A program made the translations under genes and the position numbers. This document shows positions 44,112-53,400 of a stretch of 64,000 bases of DNA, in pieces; the first letter of the stretch is position 1, and every line of letters begins with the position of its first letter. The stretch is from Syntrophales bacterium. GTDB lineage: Bacteria > Desulfobacterota > Syntrophia > Syntrophales > UBA5619. The notes under the pieces were generated by a model. The model was not told the DNA's origin, made no database searches, and saw only the letters and a program-made list of their open reading frames with translations. Location of the stretch: positions 8,256-72,255 of the forward strand of contig JALNYO010000019.1 of NCBI GenBank assembly GCA_023229765.1, in the 5' to 3' direction.

Positions 44112-45242
44112 CTATCCGAGCGATTTTTTGAACCGTTTCGATGTGAACCAGAGTGTCGCCACCCCGAGGACCGCCAGGGCTGCCATTTGCGGCCAGAGAA
44201 TCCCCATCCCCACGCCCTTGAGAAAGATGCCGCGGATGATGACCAGAAAATACCTCAGCGGATTGAGGTAGGTCAGCCACTGGATCGGCTCCGGCATGTT
44301 GGCGATGGGAAACATGAACCCGGAAAGGAGCACTGCGGGGAAGTAAAAGAGGAAGGCGCTCATCATAGCCTGCTGCTGGGTTTGACTGACCGTTGAAATC
44401 AGGAGCCCGGCGCCCAGCGTCGTCATGAGGTAAAGCGTCGTCGCCAGAAAAAGCAGGACCAGGCTTCCTCGGATCGGCACCTCGAACCAAACAATCCCGA
44501 TCAGCGTGATGATAATGACATCGGCAAAACCGATCAGGGCGAACGGCACCGTTTTCCCGAGGATAAATTCCAGAGGCGTAATCGGGGTCACCATGATCTG
44601 TTCCATGGTGCCGATCTCCTTTTCCCGCACGACGGCCATGCTGGTCAGCATCAGGGTAACGAGCATGACAAGGACGGCGATCACCCCCGGTACATAGAAA
44701 TTCCGGCTTTCCAGGTTTTCATTGAACCAGGCACGGGTTTGCAGGTCGACCCGGCCCGGCTGTTGCCCCGAACCCGCAAGACGGGTCAGCCGGGTGACCA
44801 GAATCTGTTCGGAAAACTGTCCGGCGATCTTCGCACCGTAGTTAAGAACGACCCCCGCCGTGTTGGAGTCGGTCCCATCCAGGATCAGTTGAAACCGGGC
44901 CGTCCCACCGGTGCGAAGCGCTTCTCCGAAGCCGCGGTTCATCTGCAGGACCGCCTTGACCAGGCCGCGATCCATGAGCTCCCGGATCCGGCTCTCCCGG
45001 TCGATGTATTGGGTGATGTCGAAATATCCCGACCGCTCGAAACGGGTCACGAGTTCCCGGCTGGCGACACTGTTGTCGAGGTCATACACGGCGGTACGGA
45101 TGTGTCTGACATCCGTCGTCACGGCATACCCGAAGACAAGCGCCTGGATAATGGGCATCAGAAAGATGACGCCCTTCATCCGCGGATCCCGAAAGATCTG
45201 GATGAATTCCTTGATGAGCATGTGCTTGATCCGTTCGAGCAT
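44112..45242 (-). CDS. ABC-2 type exporter permease 1 (YbhR/YhhJ-like)
   Basis: The 376-residue membrane protein has one N-terminal helix (VIFLMPIIQALVFGYAVTTD) after the conserved KEFIQIFRDPRM. A large periplasmic domain follows (about 45-170), then five C-terminal helices including VIAVLVMLVTLMLTSMAVVREKEIGTMEQIMVTPI, the ABC-2 hallmark. It starts two bases before the previous permease ends its reading frame region, in a tightly packed operon. The two permeases probably form a heterodimer. Confidence 0.92.
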   Translation of the reverse strand: MLERIKHMLIKEFIQIFRDPRMKGVIFLMPIIQALVFGYAVTTDVRHIRTAVYDLDNSVASRELVTRFERSGYFDITQYIDRESRIRELMDRGLVKAVLQMNRGFGEALRTGGTARFQLILDGTDSNTAGVVLNYGAKIAGQFSEQILVTRLTRLAGSGQQPGRVDLQTRAWFNENLESRNFYVPGVIAVLVMLVTLMLTSMAVVREKEIGTMEQIMVTPITPLEFILGKTVPFALIGFADVIIITLIGIVWFEVPIRGSLVLLFLATTLYLMTTLGAGLLISTVSQTQQQAMMSAFLFYFPAVLLSGFMFPIANMPEPIQWLTYLNPLRYFLVIIRGIFLKGVGMGILWPQMAALAVLGVATLWFTSKRFKKSLG

Positions 45243-45244
45243 GA

Positions 45245-46378
45245 CTACACCTGCTTTTTCTTGAATTTCACATGGGCCAGAACCGTCAAGGCGACCCCGA
45301 AGAGCGCCAGGAACCCGGCCTCCAGGGCGAGGACCTCCAATCCGACGCCTTTGAGGTAGATGCCCTTGAGCAGGCTCACGAAGTACCGGGCCGGGATCAC
45401 ATAAGTCAGGACCTGGATGACCGCGGGCATGTTCAGGATTTCATACATGAAGCCGGACAGCAGGAACGACGGCAGAAAGGTCAGCACCATCGCCAGCTGG
45501 CTCGCCAGGAGTTGGCTCTTGGTGACGATGCTGATCAGCATGCCCATCGACAGCGCCCCTGCCAGGAAGATCGCCGCCATGCCGAAGAGCAGGGCGACAT
45601 TCCCGCGCAACGGAACCTGGAAGAGAAATTCTCCCACCAGAACGGCGAGGAGTACGTCGAACATCCCGATGATGAAGTAGGGGATGAGCTTGCCGAGGAT
45701 CAGTTCGGAACCCTTGACGGGCGTCGAGATCAGCTGCTCCATCGTACCCCGTTCCCATTCACGGGCCACCGTCAGGGAGGTGAGGAGCGCGGCGATCACC
45801 ATCATGATCACGGCGATCAGCCCCGGGATGATGTAGTTTTTCGAAACCATGTCGGCGTTGTACCAGACCCGCGGCCGCATTTCGAGCGGCGTCGCCGGGG
45901 CCCGCCCGCCCATTCTCCGAATCTTCTGGACGGCTATATTCTGCGAGTAGGTTTGCGCCGCGACGTCCGCATATCCCGCCGCCATGGTTGCCGTGTTCGA
46001 GTCGCTGCCGTCCACGATCAACTGGACGGATGCGCCAGCCCCGGAGGCGATTCGCCCGGCGAAATTCTTCGGAATGATGACGGCAACGAGGGCCCGGCCC
46101 GAATCGACGGCTTTTTCCACCTCCCGGTAGTCGTGAAGGTATCCCCGGATGGAAAAATAGCGGGATCCCTGAAAATGGCTGAGGAACTCCCGGCTGGCCG
46201 TGGTTTCGCTCTGGTCCCAGACGACCATTGGAACGTTGTCCACGTCGAGCGTGAGCGCGTACCCGAAAAGGACCAGGAGGAGCATCGGAATGGCAATGGC
46301 CATGGCGAGGCTTCTCGGATCGCGCAGGATATGGAGAAACTCTTTTCGGGCCACCGCTGCGACGCGCAAAGGCTTCAT
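45245..46378 (-). CDS. ABC-2 type exporter permease 2 (YbhS-like)
   Basis: The 377-residue permease has the same plan as its neighbour: KEFLHILRDPRSLAMAIAIPMLLLVLFGYALTLD, a periplasmic domain, then VIMMVIAALLTSLTVAREWERGTMEQLISTPV and four further helices. It overlaps the ATPase gene before it by four bases (ATGA-type) and is followed two bases later by the other permease. Confidence 0.92.
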   Translation of the reverse strand: MKPLRVAAVARKEFLHILRDPRSLAMAIAIPMLLLVLFGYALTLDVDNVPMVVWDQSETTASREFLSHFQGSRYFSIRGYLHDYREVEKAVDSGRALVAVIIPKNFAGRIASGAGASVQLIVDGSDSNTATMAAGYADVAAQTYSQNIAVQKIRRMGGRAPATPLEMRPRVWYNADMVSKNYIIPGLIAVIMMVIAALLTSLTVAREWERGTMEQLISTPVKGSELILGKLIPYFIIGMFDVLLAVLVGEFLFQVPLRGNVALLFGMAAIFLAGALSMGMLISIVTKSQLLASQLAMVLTFLPSFLLSGFMYEILNMPAVIQVLTYVIPARYFVSLLKGIYLKGVGLEVLALEAGFLALFGVALTVLAHVKFKKKQV

Positions 46379-47349
46379 CCGCGCACCTCCGACTGGGGTT
46401 TCTCCGCCCGGTCGCGGGCCTCGATCAGAGAGACAAAAACGTCCTCCAGCGAGGGAACGATCTGTTCGACCCGTTCAACCCTGTAGGCGCGTTCCTCGAG
46501 CCTCCTGCCGATGGCTGCGATGGCCGTTGCGGCGTCCTGGACAACGACGTGGAGCCCCTTGCCGAAAAGAGCCACCTCTTTGATGCCGTCGATCCTTTCG
46601 ATATCCGCCATCGCGTCTTGAGGCCTTTCGCAGAGGACCTCCAGCAGGTCTTCCTTCATGAGTTCCGTCTTGAGCGCTTCGGGGGTTCCGCTGGCGATCA
46701 GTTCGCCCCGATAGATCAGTCCCAGCCGGTCGCAGTACTCCGCCTCGTCCATGTAATGGGTCGTGACGAATACGGTGACCCCTCTGGCGGAAAGCTGGTA
46801 TATCAATTCCCAGAATTTACGCCGGCTGATGGGGTCCACGCCGGAAGTCGGCTCGTCAAGAAAGATGATCGGCGGTTCATGGAGAATGGCGCATCCCAAG
46901 GCCAGCCTCTGCTTCCACCCTCCGGACAGGGTGACGGTTTTCGAATGCCGGTGTTCCTTGAGGCCGGCCATCACGATGGCCCACTCCTTTCGCTGAGCCC
47001 TTTTCTCTGCGGGGATACGGTAGATCCCGCCGTAGAAATCGATATTCTCCTCGACGGTCAGGTCCTCGTAGAGGGAAAACTTCTGGCTCATGTAGCCGAT
47101 ATGGGATTTGATCTGCTCCGCCTGGGTCAGGATGTCGAAGCCCGCCACCGTGCCCGCGCCGTCGCTGGGGGCGAGGATGCCGCAGAGCATCCGGATCGTG
47201 GTCGACTTTCCCGCGCCGTTGGGGCCGAGAAATCCGAAGATCTCTCCCCGCGGGACTTGAAAGCTGACCCGGTTCACCGCGATGAACCCGCCGAAGCGCC
47301 GCTCAAGATCCTTGACGGCAACGGCCGTTTCTTGCCCCGGTTCACTCAT
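46375..47349 (-). CDS. ABC exporter ATPase 1
   Basis: The 324-residue ATPase has Walker A GPNGAGKSTTIRML, the loop YMSQKFSLYEDLTVEENI, signature LSGGWKQRLALG, Walker B IIFLDEPTSGVDP and H-loop TTHYMDEAEYC. The signature SGGWKQ is the usual variant for this drug-exporter family. It overlaps the second ATPase gene by eight bases. The C-terminal extension (from about 230) is the regulatory region seen in YbhF-like proteins. Confidence 0.92.
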   Translation of the reverse strand: MSEPGQETAVAVKDLERRFGGFIAVNRVSFQVPRGEIFGFLGPNGAGKSTTIRMLCGILAPSDGAGTVAGFDILTQAEQIKSHIGYMSQKFSLYEDLTVEENIDFYGGIYRIPAEKRAQRKEWAIVMAGLKEHRHSKTVTLSGGWKQRLALGCAILHEPPIIFLDEPTSGVDPISRRKFWELIYQLSARGVTVFVTTHYMDEAEYCDRLGLIYRGELIASGTPEALKTELMKEDLLEVLCERPQDAMADIERIDGIKEVALFGKGLHVVVQDAATAIAAIGRRLEERAYRVERVEQIVPSLEDVFVSLIEARDRAEKPQSEVRG

Positions 47350-48283
47350 GGGTCAACCCCTTTTCCTCTTTTGCGCCGACCACCGAGATGAAAACATCCT
47401 CCAGACTCGGCTCGACGGCCCTTGCCCCGGCCAGTTTGATCCCGCTCCCGCCAAGGATTTCTGCCGACAGGGCGATGATCGTATCCGGATCGTGAGTCAC
47501 CACATGAACGCGGCTGCCGAATAGCCCCACGGACCCGGATGGGAACCGGTCCTGAAGCAAAGCCGCGGCCCTGCGGGGCTCGGTCGCGCGGATTTCAACG
47601 ATCGTTCCCTGCATGAGCGTTTTTAATTCGCCCGGCGTTCCCAGGGCAAGGAGCTTGCCCTTATGGATCAGGCCGACCCGGTTGCACCGTTCTGCCTCGT
47701 CCAGATAGGCGGTGGAGACGAAGATCGTGACCTTCTCCCGGAGCAGTTGATAGAGTATCCGCCAGAAGTCGCGGCGTGAAACGGGATCGACCCCGTTGGT
47801 CGGCTCGTCCAGAAAGAGCACCTTGGGGATGTGAATCAGGGCGCAGGCCAAACCGAGTTTTTGTTTCATTCCGCCGGAAAGGTTCCCGGCCAGGCGTCTC
47901 TTAAAGGGCGTCAGGTTGCTGAAAGCAAGCAGCCGGTCAACCTTCTCTTCCCTTCCTTTTCGCGACACGCCATAGATGTCGGCGTAAAAATCGATGTTCT
48001 CCATCACCGAAAGGTCGGGGTAAAGGCCGAACCGCTGGCTCATGTAGCCGATGTCCTCTTTGATGGCCTCGGCGTCCCTTACAGTGTGGTGGCCGGTCAC
48101 CCAGGCATCCCCCGCTGTGGGATCCACGATGGCGGTCAACAGGCGCATGGTCGTTGTTTTTCCGGCGCCGTCCGGACCGACGAGGCCGAATATCTCCCCC
48201 TCCTGGACGGTAAACGTGAGGTCTTCAACAGCCGTCAAGTCGTTAAAGGATTTCGTCAGGGCCTCCGCCCGGATGACCTCCAT
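47342..48283 (-). CDS. ABC exporter ATPase 2
   Basis: The 313-residue ATPase has Walker A GPDGAGKTTTMRLL, YMSQRFGLYPDLSVMENI, signature LSGGMKQKLGLA, Walker B VLFLDEPTNGVDP and the H-loop position STAYLDEAERC, where the usual His is Ala. In E. coli YbhF the two nucleotide-binding domains are fused; here they are separate genes. With Ala at the H-loop this domain may be the catalytically weaker half of the pair. Confidence 0.9.
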   Translation of the reverse strand: MEVIRAEALTKSFNDLTAVEDLTFTVQEGEIFGLVGPDGAGKTTTMRLLTAIVDPTAGDAWVTGHHTVRDAEAIKEDIGYMSQRFGLYPDLSVMENIDFYADIYGVSRKGREEKVDRLLAFSNLTPFKRRLAGNLSGGMKQKLGLACALIHIPKVLFLDEPTNGVDPVSRRDFWRILYQLLREKVTIFVSTAYLDEAERCNRVGLIHKGKLLALGTPGELKTLMQGTIVEIRATEPRRAAALLQDRFPSGSVGLFGSRVHVVTHDPDTIIALSAEILGGSGIKLAGARAVEPSLEDVFISVVGAKEEKGLTHE

Positions 48284-48297
48284 CGCCTGCCCCGCTC

Positions 48298-49446
48298 CTA
48301 TTTCCCCGTCATGATGACGGCATCGGCCGGCATGCCGGCCTTCAATTCCATCGTGGGATTGGCGAAGTCCACTTTCACCCGGTACACCAGTTTGACCCGC
48401 TCCTTTTCCGTCTGTACATTCTTGGGGGTAAATTCAGCCTGGGAAGAGATAAAGGAGATTTGGCCTTCATACGCCTTGCCCGGATAGGTGTCGGTGGTTA
48501 CACGAACCTTCTGACCGATTTTCACCCGTCCCAGGTCGGTCTCGTTGATATAGGCGCGAAGCCATACGTTTTCCAAATCCCCTACGGTCACAATCGGCGT
48601 ACCCGGGGCAACATACTCCCCCGCCTCGACGTTTTCCGAAAGGACGACCCCGGCAAGGGGGGAAAGCAGCGTCGCATAGCCCAGCCGTGTCGCGGCCATG
48701 GCAACCGCCTCTTGACTCTGCTTCAGGCGTGCCCGTGCCTGATCGATGGCCTCGCGTCGAGGTCCTTTCTTGACTAGGGAGTAGCGTTCCCTGACCTCAT
48801 TCAGGGACGCCCGCGCCTGGTCGATCGCTTCCCGGCGGGGCCCCTCCCGGACAAGCTTCAGGCGCTCCGCATCCTCCTGCAACTTTCCTGCGGCAACTTC
48901 ATAGGCGGTCCGGGAGGCCTCAAACTCGCGGGCGGATATCACGTCCTTTTCGTAGAGCTGTTTTTGCCGCTCATAATCCGTTTTCAGGCGGTCGCGATCG
49001 GCTTGCGCCTTTTCAGCCGCCGCCGTCGCGACGGCCACTTCCTGAGGTCTAGAACCTGCAAGCAGTTCGTCGAGACGGGCCTGGGCCTTCTGAACACCAG
49101 CCTCAGCCTGGGCGATTTCCTCGGTTCGCGATCCAGCCTCGAGCTCGGCAAGGAACGCACGTGCGGCCTGCTCTTCCGCCCTTCGAATGGCCACTTCCCG
49201 ACTCAGTTCAGCCTGATCCAGTAAGGCGACAACCTGCCCCGCCTTGACCCGCTCACCTTCGGAGACCAGACGCTTTTCTACCCGCCCGGGAATCTTGAAA
49301 CTCACCTCCGCATCGGTGATTTCGATATTGCCCGAAACACGGATTCCATTCGGATCGGTCTGCGCGCGAATTTGAACGAACTTGTAGATCGCGACGGCCG
49401 CGATGATGAGCGCCGCAAGCAGAATGATCCGTTTCTTCTTGCTCAT
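48298..49446 (-). CDS. HlyD-family periplasmic adaptor (YbhG-like)
   Basis: The 382-residue protein starts at 49446 behind GGGAGG. An N-terminal membrane anchor (IILLAALIIAAVAIYKFV) is followed by the lipoyl half-domain (ISGNIEITDAEVSFKIPGRV-type), a very long coiled-coil hairpin (about 85-270) with an internal repeat (EGPRREAIDQARA and KGPRREAIDQARA), the second lipoyl half (LLSPLAGVVLSENVEAGEYV), and the beta-barrel (VTTDTYPGKAYEGQISFIS). It bridges the ABC-2 exporter and the TolC channel and is the first gene of the operon. Confidence 0.92.
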   Translation of the reverse strand: MSKKKRIILLAALIIAAVAIYKFVQIRAQTDPNGIRVSGNIEITDAEVSFKIPGRVEKRLVSEGERVKAGQVVALLDQAELSREVAIRRAEEQAARAFLAELEAGSRTEEIAQAEAGVQKAQARLDELLAGSRPQEVAVATAAAEKAQADRDRLKTDYERQKQLYEKDVISAREFEASRTAYEVAAGKLQEDAERLKLVREGPRREAIDQARASLNEVRERYSLVKKGPRREAIDQARARLKQSQEAVAMAATRLGYATLLSPLAGVVLSENVEAGEYVAPGTPIVTVGDLENVWLRAYINETDLGRVKIGQKVRVTTDTYPGKAYEGQISFISSQAEFTPKNVQTEKERVKLVYRVKVDFANPTMELKAGMPADAVIMTGK

Positions 49447-49569
49447 TGATGCACCTCCCTCACGACTGACTTCCCTTCCTTCTTGATATGATCCCGCATG
49501 GTCGGTGAATACAATAAACGGGGCCAACGGTCCTTGACTCACGTCAAGAGACAAATCATTCGACGGCAC

Positions 49570-50760
49570 TCAGGCAAGCTGACCAACCAGCTTCCTGCCA
49601 TACTCGACGCAGGATTCCACACTCTGCTGATTCGGGTTCCACAGGCAGCGCAGGCCCTCGTCCACCACCTGAAAACCAGCCGATTCAAGCTGCCCTTTGA
49701 TCACCTTGACCGATTCGCCGCTCCAGCCGTAACAGCCGAAGGCCGCCGCCTTCTTGTTCTTGAACTTCAATCCCTTCATCTCTTCCAACAGCCCGGCGAT
49801 CGATGTCAGGACACCACGGTTGATCGTCGGCGAGCCGACCAGGAGGGCGCGGGATTTGAAGATCTCCGTCATGACGTCGTTTCGGTCCGACTTGGCCAGG
49901 TTGAAGAGCTTCACGTTGATCCGGGGATCGGCCTCGTGGAGCCCTGCGGCGATGTTCTCCGCCATGACCCGCGTCCCGTTCCACATCGTGTCATAGACAA
50001 GGGTGATTTGGTTCTCCTGGTAGCTGTCCGCCCACTTCAGATATTGTTGGACGATTTGCACCGGGTTATCCCGCCAGATCACGCCATGGCTCGTGCAGAT
50101 GATGTCCACGGGGAGGTTGAAGGCGAGGACTTCCTGGATCTTCTTCGTCACCTGCTCACTGAAGGGGGTCAGGATGTTGGCGTAGTACTTGATGCACTCC
50201 GCCATCAGCTCCGCCTGATCGACGAGATCGTTGAACAGCAACTCCGAGGCATAGTGCTGGCCGAAGGCGTCGTTGCTGAAAAGGACATTGTCCCCCGTCA
50301 GATAGCAGAACATGGTATCCGGCCAGTGAAGCATCGGGGCCTCGACGAAGATCAGCTCCTTGACCCCCAGGCTGAGTTTATCCCCGGTCTTGACCGGATG
50401 GAAGTTCCAGTCTTTGTGGTAATGGCCCTTGAGAGACTTGACGCCGTTTGCCGTGCAGTAGATCGGCACATCCGGAATGCGGCTCATCAGTTCCGGGAGC
50501 GCCCCGCTGTGGTCGCTCTCCGCGTGGTTGGCGATAACGTAGTCGATCTTCTTCAGAGCGATCGTCTTTTCGAGGTTCTCGACGTACTCCCCGGCGTAGG
50601 GCGCCCAAACCGTGTCAATCAAGGCGACCTTCTCCTCCTCGACCAGGTAGGAGTTATAGGTGGAACCACGGTGGGTCGAATACTCGTCCCCGTGGAACTT
50701 CCGAAGCTCCCAGTCGATCTTCCCGATCCAGGAGACGTTGTTTTTGATAGGTCGTTTCAT
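49570..50760 (-). CDS. Flavodiiron protein (O2/NO reductase)
   Basis: The 396-residue protein has the beta-lactamase-like diiron domain with ligands in NHAESDHSG, in LHWPDTMFCYLTGDNVLFSND and in CTSHGVIWR. A C-terminal flavodoxin domain follows (from about 252, VYDTMWNGTRVMAENIA with the FMN phosphate loop, and GCYGWSGES). No rubredoxin domain is fused. Such enzymes reduce O2 to water or NO to N2O in the cytoplasm of anaerobes, so it is an oxidative or nitrosative stress defence gene. It lies 124 bp upstream of the efflux operon on the same strand. Confidence 0.95.
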   Translation of the reverse strand: MKRPIKNNVSWIGKIDWELRKFHGDEYSTHRGSTYNSYLVEEEKVALIDTVWAPYAGEYVENLEKTIALKKIDYVIANHAESDHSGALPELMSRIPDVPIYCTANGVKSLKGHYHKDWNFHPVKTGDKLSLGVKELIFVEAPMLHWPDTMFCYLTGDNVLFSNDAFGQHYASELLFNDLVDQAELMAECIKYYANILTPFSEQVTKKIQEVLAFNLPVDIICTSHGVIWRDNPVQIVQQYLKWADSYQENQITLVYDTMWNGTRVMAENIAAGLHEADPRINVKLFNLAKSDRNDVMTEIFKSRALLVGSPTINRGVLTSIAGLLEEMKGLKFKNKKAAAFGCYGWSGESVKVIKGQLESAGFQVVDEGLRCLWNPNQQSVESCVEYGRKLVGQLA

Positions 50761-50800
50761 CCGCTTGTCCTCCTTTTGGCGGCTGCTTATCGCCTCTTGG

Positions 50801-51460
50801 CTATTTCCGGCGGGTCACCGCCACGTTGTAGAACTGGGGCTCCGGCATCCCGTCGATCAATTTTTCCACCTGACCAAAGAGGGCCTGCCGTTCATCGCTC
50901 AGGTGCATGGCCATGAAGGTCTCCTGCGATTCGTGCTCGACGACGGCGGCATAATGGCCTGCCTCATCCGTCGCCTTGAGCAGCGTCCGGGAGATGAACC
51001 CCGGATGTTTGGCAAAGACCTCGCTGGAGCGCCGGAACCATGCGATGAGTTCTTCTTCTTTCCCCACCTTCAGGGAGGGAAATTGGATTAGATTCACGAA
51101 GCGCCCCTCCATCCCCTTTCCTGCGGTCCCGCCCTCTTTGAGGGCATCCGGATGGGGTGTCTTGATCACCAGAAACACCAGCCGTACCGGGGATTCGTTC
51201 CTGATGCTCATGGTGGAATTCAGAGGAATGCGCAGGAGATTCCCCGCCTCCAATTTCATCGTCTCCGCGCCGACGGCGAAGGTCCCCTCTCCGGAAATCA
51301 CCTGGAGGGTCACGTTGGAATTTGCCCGATGCTCGGGGACATTCTGCCCCGGTTCCAGGCAAACCTGGTTGATCAGCAGGAAGGGTTCGTCGATCAGGTT
51401 GGTCATCCCCCGCCCCTCCTTCTTGAACGCCTCTTTCTCCTTCAGATTGATCCTCTCCAT
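50801..51460 (-). CDS. Cupin plus antibiotic-biosynthesis-monooxygenase-like protein
   Basis: The 219-residue protein starts at 51460 behind AAAGGAG. The N-terminal half (about 15-100) is a cupin barrel (VCLEPGQNVPEHRANSN, GEGTFAVGAETMKLEAGNLLRIP). The C-terminal half (about 115-215) is an ABM-type ferredoxin-like domain (FPSLKVGKEEELIAWFRRSSEVFAKHPGFISRTLL). Only one clear cupin His is seen (PEHRAN), so metal catalysis is uncertain. It sits 40 bp upstream of the flavodiiron gene; a role in stress or quinone/heme chemistry is possible but not shown. Confidence 0.75.
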   Translation of the reverse strand: MERINLKEKEAFKKEGRGMTNLIDEPFLLINQVCLEPGQNVPEHRANSNVTLQVISGEGTFAVGAETMKLEAGNLLRIPLNSTMSIRNESPVRLVFLVIKTPHPDALKEGGTAGKGMEGRFVNLIQFPSLKVGKEEELIAWFRRSSEVFAKHPGFISRTLLKATDEAGHYAAVVEHESQETFMAMHLSDERQALFGQVEKLIDGMPEPQFYNVAVTRRK

Positions 51461-51520
51461 GTTGTGTACTCCTTTCGTTATGCCCTGCCGTATGGCTCTT
51501 GCCGGCGGCATTCCACCGGT

Positions 51521-52642
51521 TCATGATTCCAGTGTACGAGCAAAGTTCGTCAGGACCTCGGGACCTTCGGACTTCACGACCACGGTGTCCTCGACGCGTA
51601 CGCCCCAGGGTCCGGTGTAGAGGCCGCAATTCCCCACGGCGATGACCACGTTGGCTTCCAATGGCGGCGGGGCCTTCTCTCCGTGGAAGAAGGCGTGCCC
51701 GGGCGGAAGGGGCGCCTCCTCGAATTCGATGCCGACGCCGTGGATCGTCGGGCCGAAGAGGTGCTCGCCGTGCCCCGCGTCGCGGATGATGCCGTGCAGG
51801 GTGTCGTCCAGATCCGTCATGCCGACGCCGGTCTTCACCTGGGCGATGGCTCCCTGCTGCGCTTTCAGAAAGAGATCGTAGGCGGTCTGCTGCTCCGTGG
51901 TCGGTTTCCCGGCGCAGACGGTCCGGCATATATCGGCGCTGTAGCCGTTCACGATCGGGTGGATGTCGATCATGACCAGGTCGCCTTCCTGAATCCGGCG
52001 CTGCGTAGGCAGACCATGGGCGATGTTCGTCCGGGGACCGGAGGAAACGTACGTCCGCCAGAACTCGTCAGCGCCGGCTTGACGCATGGCATATTCCGCC
52101 TCTGCTGCAACCTGGCTTTCGGTCAGTCCCGGCTTGAGACACCGGACGGCGGCGGCCATCCCTGCCACGGCAACGTCTGCAGCGGCCCGGATCCTTTCAA
52201 TCTCGCCGTCCTCCTTGACGATCCTCAACCCGGACAGGATGGGCGTGCAGTCTTTTGCGACCACCTTCTCTGGTTTCCCGTGAGGATGGGTCAGCATGCC
52301 CATCATGGAGTGGGTCAGAAAGGTGTATTCCAACCCTACGCTTCCTTCCTGAATCTCGAAATGTTTGAAATGGTGGGCGATGGAATGGATCATCCCCACC
52401 TCATCCTCGAAGCCCGTAATGTGGTCAAAACAGGCAAGCCTTTTAACGTCCGCCACGTCCGTGGAGGGGACCCCCAGGGCGACCTTCCCCTCTTTGGTGA
52501 TCATGGCATAGGCGCACAGGCGTCCGTCACCCGTCAAATAGGCCATGTTCGCCGGTTTGGCCAGGAGCAGAACGTCGAATCCGGCCGCCTTCATCAGCCC
52601 GGCGCAGCGCTGAACGCGCTCGGAATAGGGAGAGCAAGTCAT
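51521..52642 (-). CDS. M24-family peptidase (Xaa-Pro aminopeptidase-like)
   Basis: The 373-residue protein has a creatinase-like N-terminal domain (about 1-135) and the pita-bread domain. Metal ligands visible are the two Asp of VMIDIHPIVNGYSADICRT, the His of TIHGVGIEFEEAP and the last Glu of VRVEDTVVV. The fourth ligand position, normally Glu in EPGxY, reads AVGNCGLY, so one ligand is missing. It could be a one-metal or non-peptidase member like creatinase. It lies in the minus-strand cassette with the flavodiiron and cupin genes. Confidence 0.8.
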   Translation of the reverse strand: MTCSPYSERVQRCAGLMKAAGFDVLLLAKPANMAYLTGDGRLCAYAMITKEGKVALGVPSTDVADVKRLACFDHITGFEDEVGMIHSIAHHFKHFEIQEGSVGLEYTFLTHSMMGMLTHPHGKPEKVVAKDCTPILSGLRIVKEDGEIERIRAAADVAVAGMAAAVRCLKPGLTESQVAAEAEYAMRQAGADEFWRTYVSSGPRTNIAHGLPTQRRIQEGDLVMIDIHPIVNGYSADICRTVCAGKPTTEQQTAYDLFLKAQQGAIAQVKTGVGMTDLDDTLHGIIRDAGHGEHLFGPTIHGVGIEFEEAPLPPGHAFFHGEKAPPPLEANVVIAVGNCGLYTGPWGVRVEDTVVVKSEGPEVLTNFARTLES

Positions 52643-52695
52643 TGGAACCTCCTTTCGTTTCTGCGATAGATAAGGCCTTCCCCCATACCGATTGA

Positions 52696-53289
52696 TCAGT
52701 GTCCGCCGTGTTTCCCGCCAATGAGGCCGTGCAAATTTTCTACGTAATGTGTGAAAATGACGTAGTCTTTGACGTATTCACGACCTTCCGCTACGGAGTT
52801 TTCAGCATGCTTTTTCCTTTCGCTCGTCTCCTTAAAGCGTTCGCGAATGCCCTTGGCCATGGCTTTCGTCAGGACATCAACCAACTTATCCACCGATCCG
52901 CTTTCCAAAGCCTTGTCGGCTAAGGCAACAGCAGGGTCTACAGCGACACCGGGCTTCAAACCGGTATAGGGTGCTCCTTCGCCGGCGCGATGAATACGGA
53001 CGAGCGTTTCGAAAAAGTACGTATCGGCCAATTCCTTGGCCTCGGCACCCTTGACACGAACGGCAAGCGTCTTCTGAAAAGCAGTCAGGATCTCCTTTTC
53101 ATCTTTTGGCTGCACCCATTTAAGCAAGGGAGTCACATCGCCTTTTTCAAACGCCATTCTTGCCGTTTGCACAACCGGGCCGTCAAGTGTGTCGCAGTGA
53201 GCATAAGTCACGGCGGGCAGACAGAAAAAGAGGGAAACAAACAACGCGGACAATACGATGAAACAGGGACTCATTTTGACACCTTTCAT
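52696..53289 (-). CDS. DUF6448-type exported protein
   Basis: The 197-residue protein has a signal peptide (ending PAVTYA) and starts at 53289 behind AAAGGAGA. The mature protein begins HCDTLDGPVVQTARMAFEKGDVTPLLKWV, the recognisable opening of the DUF6448 family, and is all-helical with several His (THYVENLHGLIGGKHGGH). The His-rich tail hints at metal or heme contact in the periplasm; the function of the family is unknown. It follows tetR, so it is a likely member of that regulon. Confidence 0.75.
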   Translation of the reverse strand: MKGVKMSPCFIVLSALFVSLFFCLPAVTYAHCDTLDGPVVQTARMAFEKGDVTPLLKWVQPKDEKEILTAFQKTLAVRVKGAEAKELADTYFFETLVRIHRAGEGAPYTGLKPGVAVDPAVALADKALESGSVDKLVDVLTKAMAKGIRERFKETSERKKHAENSVAEGREYVKDYVIFTHYVENLHGLIGGKHGGH

Positions 53290-53400
53290 GGTTCTTTCTC
53301 CTTTGGTTTCTGTTGTGATTTTAAAATCGTTTGAAAGAAAGGTCCTACAAGACGACGCGCCGCACCGAAGGTCTTTCTATTCTTGTCTGCCACAGCCAAA

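Noticed and set aside
45272..46486. 404-codon open frame antisense to the ABC-2 permease
   Set aside because: Composition (Gln/Asp/His-rich) is that of an antisense shadow; the permease on the other strand is unambiguous.
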